Below are positions 17,393 to 26,016 of a DNA stretch of 64,000 nucleotides, piece by piece. The DNA comes from Oribacterium sp. (GTDB lineage Bacteria; Bacillota; Clostridia; Lachnospirales; Lachnospiraceae). Each line of letters begins with the position of its first letter. Position 1 is the first letter of the stretch. Position numbers and translations under genes: made by a program. A model generated the notes under the pieces. The model worked only from the letters and a program-made list of their open reading frames with translations, was not told the DNA's origin and ran no database searches. The DNA is taken from the NCBI GenBank assembly GCA_004554245.1, contig SFND01000021.1:18107-82106 (forward strand). Reading direction: 5' to 3'.

Positions 17393-19810
17393 TTACTTCA
17401 CGACGAAGTTCAGGATCTTTCCAGGAACGAAGATCACCTTCACGATGTTCTTGCCCTCGAAGTACTTGCTTACCTGCTCGTTCGCCTTTGCAGCTGCGAC
17501 GGCATCGTCCTGCGTCGCTTCTGCCGGGATGTCGATGTTGCCACGCACCTTACCGTTGATCTGGACACCCATGTTGATGACAGCATCCTTCGTCTTCGCC
17601 TCGTCGTACTCCGGCCATGAACTCAGGGTCAGAAGGCCCTCGCCGCCGATGGTCTCATAGATTTCCTCTGTGAGGTGCGGTGCAAACGGATGAAGGAGCT
17701 TGATGAAGGTGATGAGGTCATCACGGGTGATCGCACCGGCCTTTGTGTAGTCGTTGATGAGGGTCATCAGCGCAGCGATCGCGGTGTTGAACTTCATACG
17801 CTCGATATCCTCGGAGACCTTCTTGATGGTCTTGTGGGTCTTCGTCTCGAGGCTCGGATCCTCCTTCTCGAGGGTCGCGATGTCGGTAAGACCGGCCACA
17901 CGGTCCAGGAAACGCTTCACGCCACGTACACCCTCCTCGCTCCATGGCGCAGCGGCGGTGTAGTCACTCATGAAGAGCACATAGGTACGAAGGGTATCCG
18001 CACCGTAGAGGTCCACGATGTTCAGCGGGTCGATGACATTGCCCTTTGACTTCGACATCTTCTCGCCATCTGGTCCGAGGATGAGGCCCTGGTAGGTACG
18101 CTTCGCGTATGGCTCCGGTGTCGGCACCTCCTTGATGTCATAGAGGAACTGATGCCAGAATCTCGAGTACAGAAGGTGACGCGTTACGTGCTCCATACCA
18201 CCGTTGTAGTGGTCGACCGGCATCCAGTACTTGAGCTTGTCCGGATCTGCGAAGGCACGATCGTTGTGTGGATCACAGAAACGGAGGAAGTACCAGGAGG
18301 AACCAGCCCACTGCGGCATGGTATCGGTCTCACGCTTCGCCGCACCACCGCACTTCGGGCAGGTGCAGTTCACGAAGCTGTCGATCTTCGCCAGCGGGGA
18401 CTGTCCATCGGTACCCGGCTCGAAGTTCTCGACATCCGGAAGGGTCAGCGGAAGCTCCTCCTCCGGAACGACCACGGTGCCACAGTTCGGGCAGTGAATG
18501 AGCGGAATCGGCTCACCCCAGTAGCGCTGACGGTTGAACGCCCAGTCCTTCATCTTATACTGTACGCCCTCGTGACCGATACCACGCTCGGTGAGGACCT
18601 CGAGCATCTTGTGGATGGAATCCTTCTTGTTGGTGAAGCCATCGAGGAAGCCGGAGTTCACCATCTCACCGTCGCCGGTGTAGGCCTCCTTTGAGATATC
18701 GCCACCCTTGATGACCTCGACGATCTCAACACCGAACTTCTTTGCGAAGTCGTAGTCACGCTGATCGTGTGCCGGTACGGCCATGATCGCACCGGTGCCG
18801 TAGCCCATCATGACATAGTCGGCGATGAAGATCGGGATCTGCTTACCGGTGATCGGGTTGATCGCGGACAGACCCTCGATGCGTACGCCGGTCTTCTCCT
18901 TCACGAGCTGTGTACGCTGGAACTCGGTCTTCTTCGCTGCCTCGTCACGGTAGTTCATGACCGCGTCCCAGTTCGTAATCTGATCCTTGTACTTATCGAG
19001 TGTCGGATGCTCCGGAGCGACGACCATGAAGGTGACGCCATAGAGGGTATCACAACGGGTGGTATAGATCTCGAGCTTGTCATCGACGGCCTTTCCTGCC
19101 TGATCGGCGAGCTCGAAGTTGACGAACGCACCGGTGCTGCGGCCGATCCAGGACACCTGCTGCTGCTTGATGGACTCCGGATAATCGACATCATCGAGTC
19201 CCTTCAGGAGACGGTCCGCGTACTGTGTGATGCGGAGATACCATACGTCCTTCGAGAGCTGTACGACATCGCTGTGGCAGATGTCGCACTTACCGCCCTG
19301 GGAGTCCTCGTTCGAGAGAACGACCTTGCAGTGCGGGCAGTAGTTGACGAGGGTCTTCGCACGGAATACGAGATTATGCTCATAGAGCTTCTCAAAGATC
19401 CACTGGGTCCACTTGTAGTAATCCTCATGAGAGGTTGCGATCTCACGGCTCCAGTCGAAGGAGAAGCCGACCTTCTCCATCTGATCCTTGAAGTGCTGGA
19501 TGTTCTTCTCCGTGATGATATGCGGGTGGGTGTTGGTCTTGATGGCATAGTTCTCTGCCGGCAGTCCGAAGGAGTCGAAGCCCATCGGGAAGAGGACGTT
19601 GTAGCCCTGCATTCTGCGCTTACGTGAGAGCACCTCGACGGAGGAGTATGCCTTGATATGACCGACGTGCATGCCGGCACCCGACGGGTATGGGAACTCG
19701 ACGAGTCCGTACCACTTCGGCTTCTCGCTGAAGTCTACCGCCTTGAAGGCCTGGGCTTCTTCCCACTTCGCCTGCCACTTCGGTTCGATCTTTTTAAAAT
19801 TATACTTCAT
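17393..19810 (-). CDS. leuS: Leucyl-tRNA synthetase
   Basis: An 805-residue class I synthetase that charges tRNA-Leu. HVGH at 48-51 is the HIGH motif and GEKMSKSKGN (~579-588) is the KMSKS motif. Zinc-type Cys pairs (CPHC.. CDIC near 160-180 and CPNCG.. CPKCGG near 440-485) and the CP1 editing domain (~220-400) are present. The length is normal for bacterial LeuS. AGGGG lies 9 nt before the ATG. It has a strong promoter (19870-19897). I looked for a T-box leader and there is no room for one: only ~50 nt separate the expected transcription start from the ATG. Confidence 0.97.
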   Translation of the reverse strand: MKYNFKKIEPKWQAKWEEAQAFKAVDFSEKPKWYGLVEFPYPSGAGMHVGHIKAYSSVEVLSRKRRMQGYNVLFPMGFDSFGLPAENYAIKTNTHPHIITEKNIQHFKDQMEKVGFSFDWSREIATSHEDYYKWTQWIFEKLYEHNLVFRAKTLVNYCPHCKVVLSNEDSQGGKCDICHSDVVQLSKDVWYLRITQYADRLLKGLDDVDYPESIKQQQVSWIGRSTGAFVNFELADQAGKAVDDKLEIYTTRCDTLYGVTFMVVAPEHPTLDKYKDQITNWDAVMNYRDEAAKKTEFQRTQLVKEKTGVRIEGLSAINPITGKQIPIFIADYVMMGYGTGAIMAVPAHDQRDYDFAKKFGVEIVEVIKGGDISKEAYTGDGEMVNSGFLDGFTNKKDSIHKMLEVLTERGIGHEGVQYKMKDWAFNRQRYWGEPIPLIHCPNCGTVVVPEEELPLTLPDVENFEPGTDGQSPLAKIDSFVNCTCPKCGGAAKRETDTMPQWAGSSWYFLRFCDPHNDRAFADPDKLKYWMPVDHYNGGMEHVTRHLLYSRFWHQFLYDIKEVPTPEPYAKRTYQGLILGPDGEKMSKSKGNVIDPLNIVDLYGADTLRTYVLFMSDYTAAAPWSEEGVRGVKRFLDRVAGLTDIATLEKEDPSLETKTHKTIKKVSEDIERMKFNTAIAALMTLINDYTKAGAITRDDLITFIKLLHPFAPHLTEEIYETIGGEGLLTLSSWPEYDEAKTKDAVINMGVQINGKVRGNIDIPAEATQDDAVAAAKANEQVSKYFEGKNIVKVIFVPGKILNFVVK

Positions 19811-19869
19811 AATCTGTATCCCCTTGTGATTCAGTTTCTTACGAATTAACGTTTATTCCACAAATTTCA

Positions 19870-19897
19870 ATTATAACAGAAACCCGTGCCGCGTCAA
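19870..19897 (-). promoter_or_regulatory. Promoter of leuS
   Basis: Minus-strand TTGACG, 16 nt, TATAAT, ending ~60 nt before the leuS ATG. Confidence 0.85.
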
Positions 19898-19935
19898 AGG
19901 GCTCTTTCATAATGTATCATCATATGCGCTATAAC

Positions 19936-21363
19936 TCAGTTTTCAGAAGACTCCGCAGCGGTCTCGATGGCGTTTGCAGCGTCCTCCTTCGACTGGGCGA
20001 TGGATTCGAGGGCGGCGGCGCGGCTGGCGGCTTCGCTTTCCTCGGCGGCGCGACTCGCGTCGATGGCGGCCTGGGCGTCGGCGGCACGCTTCGCCTTTAT
20101 CTGCTGATCTTCCTGGGCAGCCTGCTCATCACTCAGGTAGGCACTCCAGTCGTATTCGTTGCTGGCGTTCCAGATGATCCACTCGTCATAGCCGGCGTCG
20201 TAGACCGCCTGGATCTGCTGGCGGATCTCCGCTGCACCGTAGCGCTTGAAGCTCTTCAGCCAGCTGGCGGTGAAGCCCTGCAGCCACGGGCGCACGATCG
20301 CCTGATGCACGCCGTCGGTATAGTCGAGGGCGAGGTCCTTTCTGGAGGCATTGCACGCGCCGAGAATGGCCTTATATGGTTCGAGATCCGGGACCTCGAG
20401 ACCGAAATTTCCGTTTCCATAGTGGGATGGGTAGATCATCGGACACATATAATCGACCGCACCGGCCATCACCGGGTAGTCCTGTCCGACTGAGACGGTA
20501 TCGACGTAGGAGCCGATGATGGTTCCGAAGACGTCGGTAGACATAAATACATTTTTCGCTGCGAGGCGATCGGAGGCGAAGCGGACGAACTCGGTGATGA
20601 TGTCCGTCTTATCCATGCCCTGGGTTTCCTCCTCCGGGTAGACGACGCCGTTCATGCCACGTTCGGTACAGAAGCGGACGTAGTCGAACTGGATCTCGTC
20701 GAAGCCGGCGTCGGCACACTGCTCCGCGACCTGGACCTTATATTCCCAGGCGTCGCGGTTATACGGGTCGACCCAGGCCATGCCGGAATTATCCGTGAAC
20801 ACACTGCCGTCGGCGTTATGGTTCATCCACTCCGGCTTCACGGTCGCGAGGTAGGGGTCACGGAAGGTGACGATGCGGGCGATGGTGTAGATGCCATGCG
20901 CCTTCAGCGTCTTCATCAGGGACGGGAGGTCCGGAATGGTGTCTTCGGCGGAGCCGATCTCGTCGATCAGCGGGGAGGACATCTTGTACTCGATGCGGCC
21001 CTTATCGCCGAGGATGTCGATCACGACGGCGTTCAGCTCGGTCTCATCGAGGTGCCCGACGATGTCCTGCATGCGCGAGGAACCGGCAGTGACTGCCGTA
21101 AGGTAGATTCCCTTGACGCGCGTTGCTGTTTTCTGTGGAAGCTTTTTCGTCCAGACCGCCGCTTCTGCTGCAGCGAGACTTTCTGCCTCTTTCATACTCT
21201 CCTTCTGTGCCAGGGATTCGGCGAATCTCGATTCCTCTTCGGATTCGGATTCATATTCCCGGAGCTCGTCGGACTTATTCACGTTATAAACCAGCGGGTT
21301 CTGCCGCTGACATCCGAGGAGCAGGACGCAAAGGATGAGCAGGATGCTACTTAGCTTTTTCAT
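19936..21363 (-). CDS. Lipoprotein with GHL13/DUF4015-type putative glycoside hydrolase domain
   Basis: A 475-residue secreted lipoprotein. MKKLSSILLILCVLLLGC gives a lipobox Cys at 18. A Glu/Ser-rich linker (~30-65) follows. Residues ~72-400 form a TIM-barrel-like domain beginning VKGIYLTAVTAGS, with AVVIDILGDKG, FDEIQFDYVRF (probable catalytic Asp/Asp region) and VDYMCPMIYPSHYG, all typical of the DUF4015 family. Its substrate is not known to me. The tail after ~405 is an Ala/Glu/Ser-rich coil. The ATG at 21363 is set by GAGG 7 nt upstream; an in-frame ATG eight codons earlier lacks one. Confidence 0.82.
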   Translation of the reverse strand: MKKLSSILLILCVLLLGCQRQNPLVYNVNKSDELREYESESEEESRFAESLAQKESMKEAESLAAAEAAVWTKKLPQKTATRVKGIYLTAVTAGSSRMQDIVGHLDETELNAVVIDILGDKGRIEYKMSSPLIDEIGSAEDTIPDLPSLMKTLKAHGIYTIARIVTFRDPYLATVKPEWMNHNADGSVFTDNSGMAWVDPYNRDAWEYKVQVAEQCADAGFDEIQFDYVRFCTERGMNGVVYPEEETQGMDKTDIITEFVRFASDRLAAKNVFMSTDVFGTIIGSYVDTVSVGQDYPVMAGAVDYMCPMIYPSHYGNGNFGLEVPDLEPYKAILGACNASRKDLALDYTDGVHQAIVRPWLQGFTASWLKSFKRYGAAEIRQQIQAVYDAGYDEWIIWNASNEYDWSAYLSDEQAAQEDQQIKAKRAADAQAAIDASRAAEESEAASRAAALESIAQSKEDAANAIETAAESSEN

Positions 21364-21463
21364 ATAAAACCTCAACGTTTTGCTCAAACTTTTGGGCTAT
21401 TATACCACTTTCTCGGAAAACGGCAAATTTTTAGGGCTTCCGGCCTCCATTTACCGCTTTTTC

Positions 21464-21529
21464 CAGGGGGGCAGACCCCCTTCTGGCTAAATCCATGGAG
21501 CGTCGACCACTACGCGGGGGGTCAGACCA
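21464..21529. repeat. Degenerate GGGGTC palindrome pair (copy 3)
   Basis: AGGGGGGCAGACCCCCT (21465-21481), flanked by CCAG/CTGG, and GGGGGTCAGACCAC (21516-21529). The ~50-bp pitch is kept although both palindromes have decayed. Confidence 0.6.
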
Positions 21530-21549
21530 CTTGGCTTCTCTGATAACGC

Positions 21550-21578
21550 AAAAGCCGAAGTCCCGTGGGACTTCGGCT
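21550..21578 (-). terminator. Terminator of the flavodiiron protein gene
   Basis: AGCCGAAGTCC pairs perfectly with GGACTTCGGCT and is followed by TTTTGCG on the minus strand, 13 nt past the stop codon. Confidence 0.8.
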
Positions 21579-21590
21579 GAATGTCATGTA

Positions 21591-22793
21591 TTACTGGAGG
21601 GAATCAGCGACGGCGTCCGCGAGGGCGTCGAGGGCTTCGGCGCTGAAGGAAGCAGACTTGATAGTGAGGGTGTCACCGATGTACGCGCAGTTCTTCAGGG
21701 TGTCAAACTCGGCCTTCAGGAGCTTGCCGGCGGTCGGCGCCCAGCTGCCGTTTTCGATAATGGAGATCTTCTTATTCTGTACGCTCAGGGCCTTCATGTC
21801 GGCGACGAGGTTTTCCATCTTCGGGAAGAGGCCGTTGTTGTAGGTGGTGGCGCCGAAGACGAGGTTCGTCACGCGGAAGCACTCGGCGATCATCACGGAG
21901 ACGTCGGTCTTCGATACATCATAGGCCTTGATGTTCTTTACGCCGCGGGCGGCGAGCTTCATGGTGAAAGCATTGATCACCGACTCGGTGTTGCCATAGA
22001 TGGAGTTATAGAAGACAGCGACGGCCTTCTCTTCTGCCTCGTAGCGGGACCACTGATCATAGAGCTTCAGGATGAAGCTGAGGTCCTCACGCCAGATCGG
22101 TCCGTGCAGCGGGCAGAGCATCCGGATGTCGATGCCGGCGGCCTTCTTGAGAACATTCTGTACCTGCATACCGTACTTGCCGACGATGTTTGTGTAGTAG
22201 CGACGGGCATCCTCTACGAAGTCCTGTGCCTTATAATCCAGCTCATCCGCGAAGATGTTACCGTTGTTCGTGCCGAATACACCGAAGGCGTCGGCGGAGA
22301 ACAGGATGCCTTCCGTCGCATCATAGCTGAACATAACCTCTGGCCAGTGGACCATCGGAGCCATCACGAAGCTGAGCTGGTGCTTACCGAGGGAGAGGGT
22401 ATCGCCCTCCTTCACGACGAGCTTCCGCTCCTCCGGGATCGTCAGCGCGAAGAACTGCGTGATCATCTGGAAGGTTTTTGCATTGCCCACGACCGTCGCC
22501 TGCGGGTACTTCTCGAGTGCCTCCGCGATGAGTGCGCAGTGATCCGGCTCCATGTGGTTCACGATGAGGTAGTCGAGTGCACGGCCATCGAGCGCCGCCG
22601 CCACGTTCTCGAAGAACTGCCGCGATACGGTCGCATCCGCGGTATCGAGGAGTGCGGTCTTCTCGTCCCGGATCACGTAAGCGTTATAGGTCACACCGCG
22701 ATCCAGCGGGAAAATGTTCTCAAACAGATGCAGGCGACGATCCTCGACACCTACATAAACGACATCATCTGTAATATTTCGAATAGAATACAT
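21591..22793 (-). CDS. Flavodiiron protein (A-type flavoprotein, O2/NO reductase)
   Basis: A 400-residue cytoplasmic protein. The N-terminal metallo-beta-lactamase domain carries the di-iron signature HMEPDH at 80-85 with further His/Asp ligands downstream. The C-terminal flavodoxin domain starts near 255 with VFYNSIYGNTE, the FMN phosphate loop. Family members reduce O2 to water, or NO to N2O, with electrons from rubredoxin or a reductase, protecting anaerobes. The ATG at 22793 is set by AGGAGA at 7 nt; an ATG 17 codons upstream is not supported. A possible Fur-family operator lies at 22861-22879. Monocistronic. Confidence 0.9.
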   Translation of the reverse strand: MYSIRNITDDVVYVGVEDRRLHLFENIFPLDRGVTYNAYVIRDEKTALLDTADATVSRQFFENVAAALDGRALDYLIVNHMEPDHCALIAEALEKYPQATVVGNAKTFQMITQFFALTIPEERKLVVKEGDTLSLGKHQLSFVMAPMVHWPEVMFSYDATEGILFSADAFGVFGTNNGNIFADELDYKAQDFVEDARRYYTNIVGKYGMQVQNVLKKAAGIDIRMLCPLHGPIWREDLSFILKLYDQWSRYEAEEKAVAVFYNSIYGNTESVINAFTMKLAARGVKNIKAYDVSKTDVSVMIAECFRVTNLVFGATTYNNGLFPKMENLVADMKALSVQNKKISIIENGSWAPTAGKLLKAEFDTLKNCAYIGDTLTIKSASFSAEALDALADAVADSLQ

Positions 22794-22860
22794 GGCAGTC
22801 TCTCCTTTTATCGATGCTTCCAGCATCGAATTCGCAGAATTCAAATCGGAACATCGTCAA

Positions 22861-22879
22861 ATCAATAACGATTATCGAT
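22861..22879. promoter_or_regulatory. Possible Fur/PerR-family operator upstream of the flavodiiron gene
   Basis: A 19-bp 9-1-9 dyad, ATCAATAAC-G-ATTATCGAT, with 7 of 9 positions matching between arms. Size and AT-rich ATAAT cores resemble Fur/PerR boxes. It lies ~68 nt before the start codon. Confidence 0.35.
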
Positions 22880-22949
22880 TCGAAATTTAACACGTTTTTC
22901 GTTTCTTGTCTACACCAATCAGATATGTATGAAAACAAAATCATGACCT

Positions 22950-22982
22950 AAAAGAAAAGCCCGGAGCTTTCACTCCGGGCTT
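22950..22982 (-). terminator. Rho-independent terminator of rpmF
   Basis: AAGCCCGGAG pairs with CTCCGGGCTT, followed by TTTTCTTTT on the minus strand, 21 nt past the stop. Confidence 0.9.
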
Positions 22983-23003
22983 CTATCTTCTATTCGGTGG
23001 AGA

Positions 23004-23186
23004 TTAGTCCTCAACCTTTACGATCTCACGCTTGTTGTAAGATCCGCAAGCCTTGCAGACTCTGTGAGGCATAACAAGAGCACCACACTTAGAACACTTA
23101 ACAAGGTTCATCTTTCCCATCTTCCAGTTCGCTCTTCTAGAATCTCTGCGAGCCTTCGATGAATGATTCTTAGGACAAATTGACAT
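23004..23186 (-). CDS. rpmF: 50S ribosomal protein L32
   Basis: A 60-residue ribosomal protein. It shows MSICPKNHSSKARRDSRR at the start and a zinc ribbon with CSKC at 31-34 and CKAC at 44-47. AAGGAGGTG lies 6 nt before the ATG at 23186. An in-frame ATG 13 codons upstream overlaps the promoter -10 region and is not used. The commonly associated DUF177 gene is not next to it. A consensus promoter and a strong terminator make this a single-gene unit. Confidence 0.97.
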   Translation of the reverse strand: MSICPKNHSSKARRDSRRANWKMGKMNLVKCSKCGALVMPHRVCKACGSYNKREIVKVED

Positions 23187-23214
23187 ATTTACACCTCCTT
23201 CGTCATACCGGGTA

Positions 23215-23243
23215 ATTATATCCATACGGCTTTTTTATGTCAA
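23215..23243 (-). promoter_or_regulatory. Promoter of rpmF
   Basis: Minus-strand TTGACA, 17 nt, TATAAT: a perfect sigma-A consensus, ending 28 nt before the ATG. Confidence 0.95.
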
Positions 23244-23418
23244 GCAAAAACCTGGAAGGTTTTTACGATTGCACACTCGAATAAGTATACTACGAGATGC
23301 GATGAAATGCAAGTAGAAATTTCAGAAATTCCGCGGGAGCAATGCTGTCACGAGTATGTATTTTCTCTTTGGTGATCATCTCCTTATCCCCGCTTCTGTC
23401 AAACCTATACATTTCGTA

Positions 23419-24327
23419 TCAAAGAATGATCAGGAGCGTTGCCGTGATCAGTACGATGCTGATGACGATGGAAATGGAATTGACTGCACTGGCGAGTCCG
23501 AAGTCGCTTTTCATATCCGCCGTAAACGCAGGCGCTGCCGATGCGATGGGGCTTAAAGGCAGGATCGCCAGAACCTGACGGTATTCCAGTGGAAGCGGCA
23601 TGAGAAAATACAGCGCTGCTGCCATGGCGATGGATATACTGTAGCGTACGGTCAGGATTTTCACGATTTTTCCTTTCTGGCTGGTGTCGCCGGAAATCTT
23701 AAATCCTACACCCATCATTAGCATGGCCAGAAACGCATTTGCTCCGGCCAGAATGCCTGAGAATGTGATCACAGGCGCAGGAAGGGACACGTGGATCAGG
23801 GACAGTACGGTCATCAAGACATAAGCGTCAAAGGGAACGGAGCGTACCAGCGTCTTTACGATCGGCATCAGGGAAAATTTCCCATCCCCTCCCTTTACCA
23901 TTTTTGCCGCGCTGTAGGCGCCTCCCAGACAGATAAACGCATTTCCCGCATCAAAAAGACTGGTTGTGATCACGCCTGCGGATCCCAGGAAGCTCTGCGC
24001 AAAGGGCATGGTGAAATTTCCTATATTATAGCCAGAGGCATTTAACATAAAAAATGCCTTTTCCTCCCTGTCCTTTCCTGAGGTCAGATACGCGGCGGCC
24101 ATAAGGATCAGTCCGCCTCCCAGCCCAATCACAGATAAGGTCAGAAGCGAAACCTTTACATCCGCCCCTGAAAAATTAGATACAATCGCTGCGGGAAGGG
24201 TGATTTTTAAAACGATTTTTGAAAGCACATGAAAATCCTCTTCTTTAAAAAACCCCTTCTTTCGCAACAGATATCCCATAAATATAATGGCAACAAAAGA
24301 CGCTGCCTTTATCAGTATTTCAGCCAT
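23419..24327 (-). CDS. AEC-family transporter (auxin efflux carrier type)
   Basis: A 302-residue membrane protein with about 8-10 hydrophobic segments, beginning MAEILIKAASFVAIIFMGYLLRKKGFF. The conserved Asn/Asp/Gly-rich crossing SGYNIGNFTMPFAQSFLG (~93-110) and the C-terminal ILPLSPIASAAPAFT (~256-270) fit the AEC family, which exports organic anions such as malate. The substrate cannot be read from sequence. GGAG lies close to the ATG. Base composition is visibly more AT-rich than neighbouring genes (AAA, TTT and ATA codons are frequent), hinting at later acquisition. No clear terminator is seen after it. Confidence 0.85.
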   Translation of the reverse strand: MAEILIKAASFVAIIFMGYLLRKKGFFKEEDFHVLSKIVLKITLPAAIVSNFSGADVKVSLLTLSVIGLGGGLILMAAAYLTSGKDREEKAFFMLNASGYNIGNFTMPFAQSFLGSAGVITTSLFDAGNAFICLGGAYSAAKMVKGGDGKFSLMPIVKTLVRSVPFDAYVLMTVLSLIHVSLPAPVITFSGILAGANAFLAMLMMGVGFKISGDTSQKGKIVKILTVRYSISIAMAAALYFLMPLPLEYRQVLAILPLSPIASAAPAFTADMKSDFGLASAVNSISIVISIVLITATLLIIL

Positions 24328-24386
24328 GAGGAATCTCCTTATCTTTTATTTTATATTCTGCCTGCGCTGTAAGCTCCAGTGCGCTC

Positions 24387-24474
24387 AGGGCATCGCTCAG
24401 CAGGGAAAGCGAAGTGCTCGCGTGCTGTCGGATCTCCGGAAAATCAAGGGCATCGTTCAGCAGGGGAAGCGGAG
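24387..24474. repeat. Two direct repeats with 60-bp period
   Basis: A 28-bp unit beginning AGGGCATCG and containing TCAGCAGGG recurs at 24387-24414 and 24447-24474 with about four differences. It lies between the DUF4832-type gene and the AEC gene. On the plus strand the two units would encode similar 20-residue peptides (GIAQQGKRSA / GIVQQGKRRSA), but I see no convincing gene there. Confidence 0.7.
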
Positions 24475-24491
24475 GAGCGCGGCACGCTTTC

Positions 24492-25943
24492 TCACCTCAG
24501 AAGATACATGCCGTCGAGCATCGGTACGTCCATCGCGAGCTGCACCGAAGGTTTTCCGCTTTCCGGATCCTCGATGCCGATGTAAAGCTGCGTGTTTTCG
24601 GCCTCAAGCTCTGCGGCGGGGATCAGAACCTCTGCACTCGCCTCGCTGTCCTCCGGGATCTTCGTGAGCTGAAGTCCGCCCAGCGGATACGCGCTGCACG
24701 GCGTTCGATCACCGTCCTTCACGAGATACAGCTTCACCGGCCAGTCGAAGTACATCGGCGCGCGTCCGTCATTCCGCAGGGTCACGCGGACACATTGATA
24801 CGTCTGCGGGCTGCCCATCTGTCCTGTCAACTGTTTATACAGGGTTGCCAATGCTCCGTCATCGGTGGCAGCGTCGGAGATGCGGATCTCCGTCACGCGG
24901 TAGCGATAGCCGAGCATGCCCTGAATTTTCCGGGCGTTTTGGAGGGCTGTCGCAGACAGCTGCTCGTCATCTTCTGCTCCGCCCCGCATATCCGGGATCT
25001 TCGGGCCGAGGAAGGAGGGATGCGATGCTTTGATCAGCTTCAGGGTGCTTCGGAAGTCACGGTTCAGCATGTTTTCCATCGACAGACTGCTGGTATACTC
25101 TCCGCCCACGGGCGCGCTGTTCCATATCTTCGAAAGTGGCTTTATGGCACCCTCTTCCTGCGCTGAGCCGAAGTCTGCACCTTCCGAAAGCTCCCGGAGC
25201 AGACGTTCCGTTTCCGGTACATTGCCCGTGACATCGTTATAGATCCCGGTGCCCGCCGGCATCTCCTGAAAGCTTCGGCGCGACAGGAGCCGTGCGTTCG
25301 GGAATGCTTCCGTATACGCATCGACGTACTCCTTCCGTATCTCCGTCTTCGGAAGATATGGCAGACCATCCGCATACTTCACATGCCACTCGCCCCAGTG
25401 TCCGAGGCTGCCAAGCTCCACATAGGCGACGAAGGCGCCCCAGTTTTCCGCGAAGTAGCGCCCGATCTCCCGCAGCGCGCGGTGATGTTCTTTCCGGAAG
25501 ACCGCATTGGCATAGTTCGGGCAGTAGCCGCGACCGTAGTCGATATCGTAGTCCATCCCGTCGCCGGTCTCTGCATAGAGCCAGTCCGGGATATCGCGGT
25601 GCGCTTCCTTCCCCGGCAGATCGCAGACGAAGCGAAGCACGGCATGCTTCCCTTCCGCCCGCCAGCGTGAAAGATGATTCGCTTCTGCGACCGCATCCCA
25701 GTTAAACTGCCCGCGCTCCGGCTCGAGCTCCCGCCAGGTAAGGTCGATAAACACGAGCGAGGTCTCCGTATACGGTTCGCTCTCCTCCGCATTCTGCATA
25801 TAGCCGATGAGCGGATTCATGAAAAATGCATCCGAGCTCCGATACTGGATCCGCTCCTCTGACGCTGCCGTCTGCAGCCCACAGCCGGTGCTCATCAGAC
25901 AGAGCAGACCGCAGAGAAATGCGGTGATTCTTTTTTTTATCAT
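24492..25943 (-). CDS. DUF4832/DUF4874-like lipoprotein, last gene of the pel-cotH cluster
   Basis: A 483-residue predicted lipoprotein, with lipobox STGC at 18-21. The mature protein opens with NPLIGYMQNAE, then a TIM-barrel-like region (LVFIDLTWRELEPERGQFNW ~63-82, and YVELGSLGHWGEWH ~173-186 with a likely active-site Glu). A beta-sandwich-like C-terminus follows from ~370 (VTLRNDGRAPMYFDWPVKLYL). This matches the pattern I associate with the DUF4832 family, whose activity is not established; a polysaccharide-directed hydrolase is an inference from fold and context. GAGG lies 5 nt before the ATG. It is 73 nt after the DUF4956 gene, so probably in the same operon. Confidence 0.7.
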   Translation of the reverse strand: MIKKRITAFLCGLLCLMSTGCGLQTAASEERIQYRSSDAFFMNPLIGYMQNAEESEPYTETSLVFIDLTWRELEPERGQFNWDAVAEANHLSRWRAEGKHAVLRFVCDLPGKEAHRDIPDWLYAETGDGMDYDIDYGRGYCPNYANAVFRKEHHRALREIGRYFAENWGAFVAYVELGSLGHWGEWHVKYADGLPYLPKTEIRKEYVDAYTEAFPNARLLSRRSFQEMPAGTGIYNDVTGNVPETERLLRELSEGADFGSAQEEGAIKPLSKIWNSAPVGGEYTSSLSMENMLNRDFRSTLKLIKASHPSFLGPKIPDMRGGAEDDEQLSATALQNARKIQGMLGYRYRVTEIRISDAATDDGALATLYKQLTGQMGSPQTYQCVRVTLRNDGRAPMYFDWPVKLYLVKDGDRTPCSAYPLGGLQLTKIPEDSEASAEVLIPAAELEAENTQLYIGIEDPESGKPSVQLAMDVPMLDGMYLLR

Positions 25944-26016
25944 AAAAACCTCAAGTCTAGATCATCGTCGTACATGCCACTTTATGTCATATGAGTAACG
26001 CCAGCGGACATCCCTC

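Noticed and set aside
19811-19935. T-box leader upstream of leuS
   Set aside because: A good promoter lies ~60 nt from the start codon, leaving no space for a T-box, and no TGGNACCGCG-like sequence is seen.
24287-24667. Plus-strand small gene made of the 60-bp repeats
   Set aside because: The frame starts inside the AEC gene and runs into the lipoprotein gene; the repeat peptide similarity follows from the DNA repeat.
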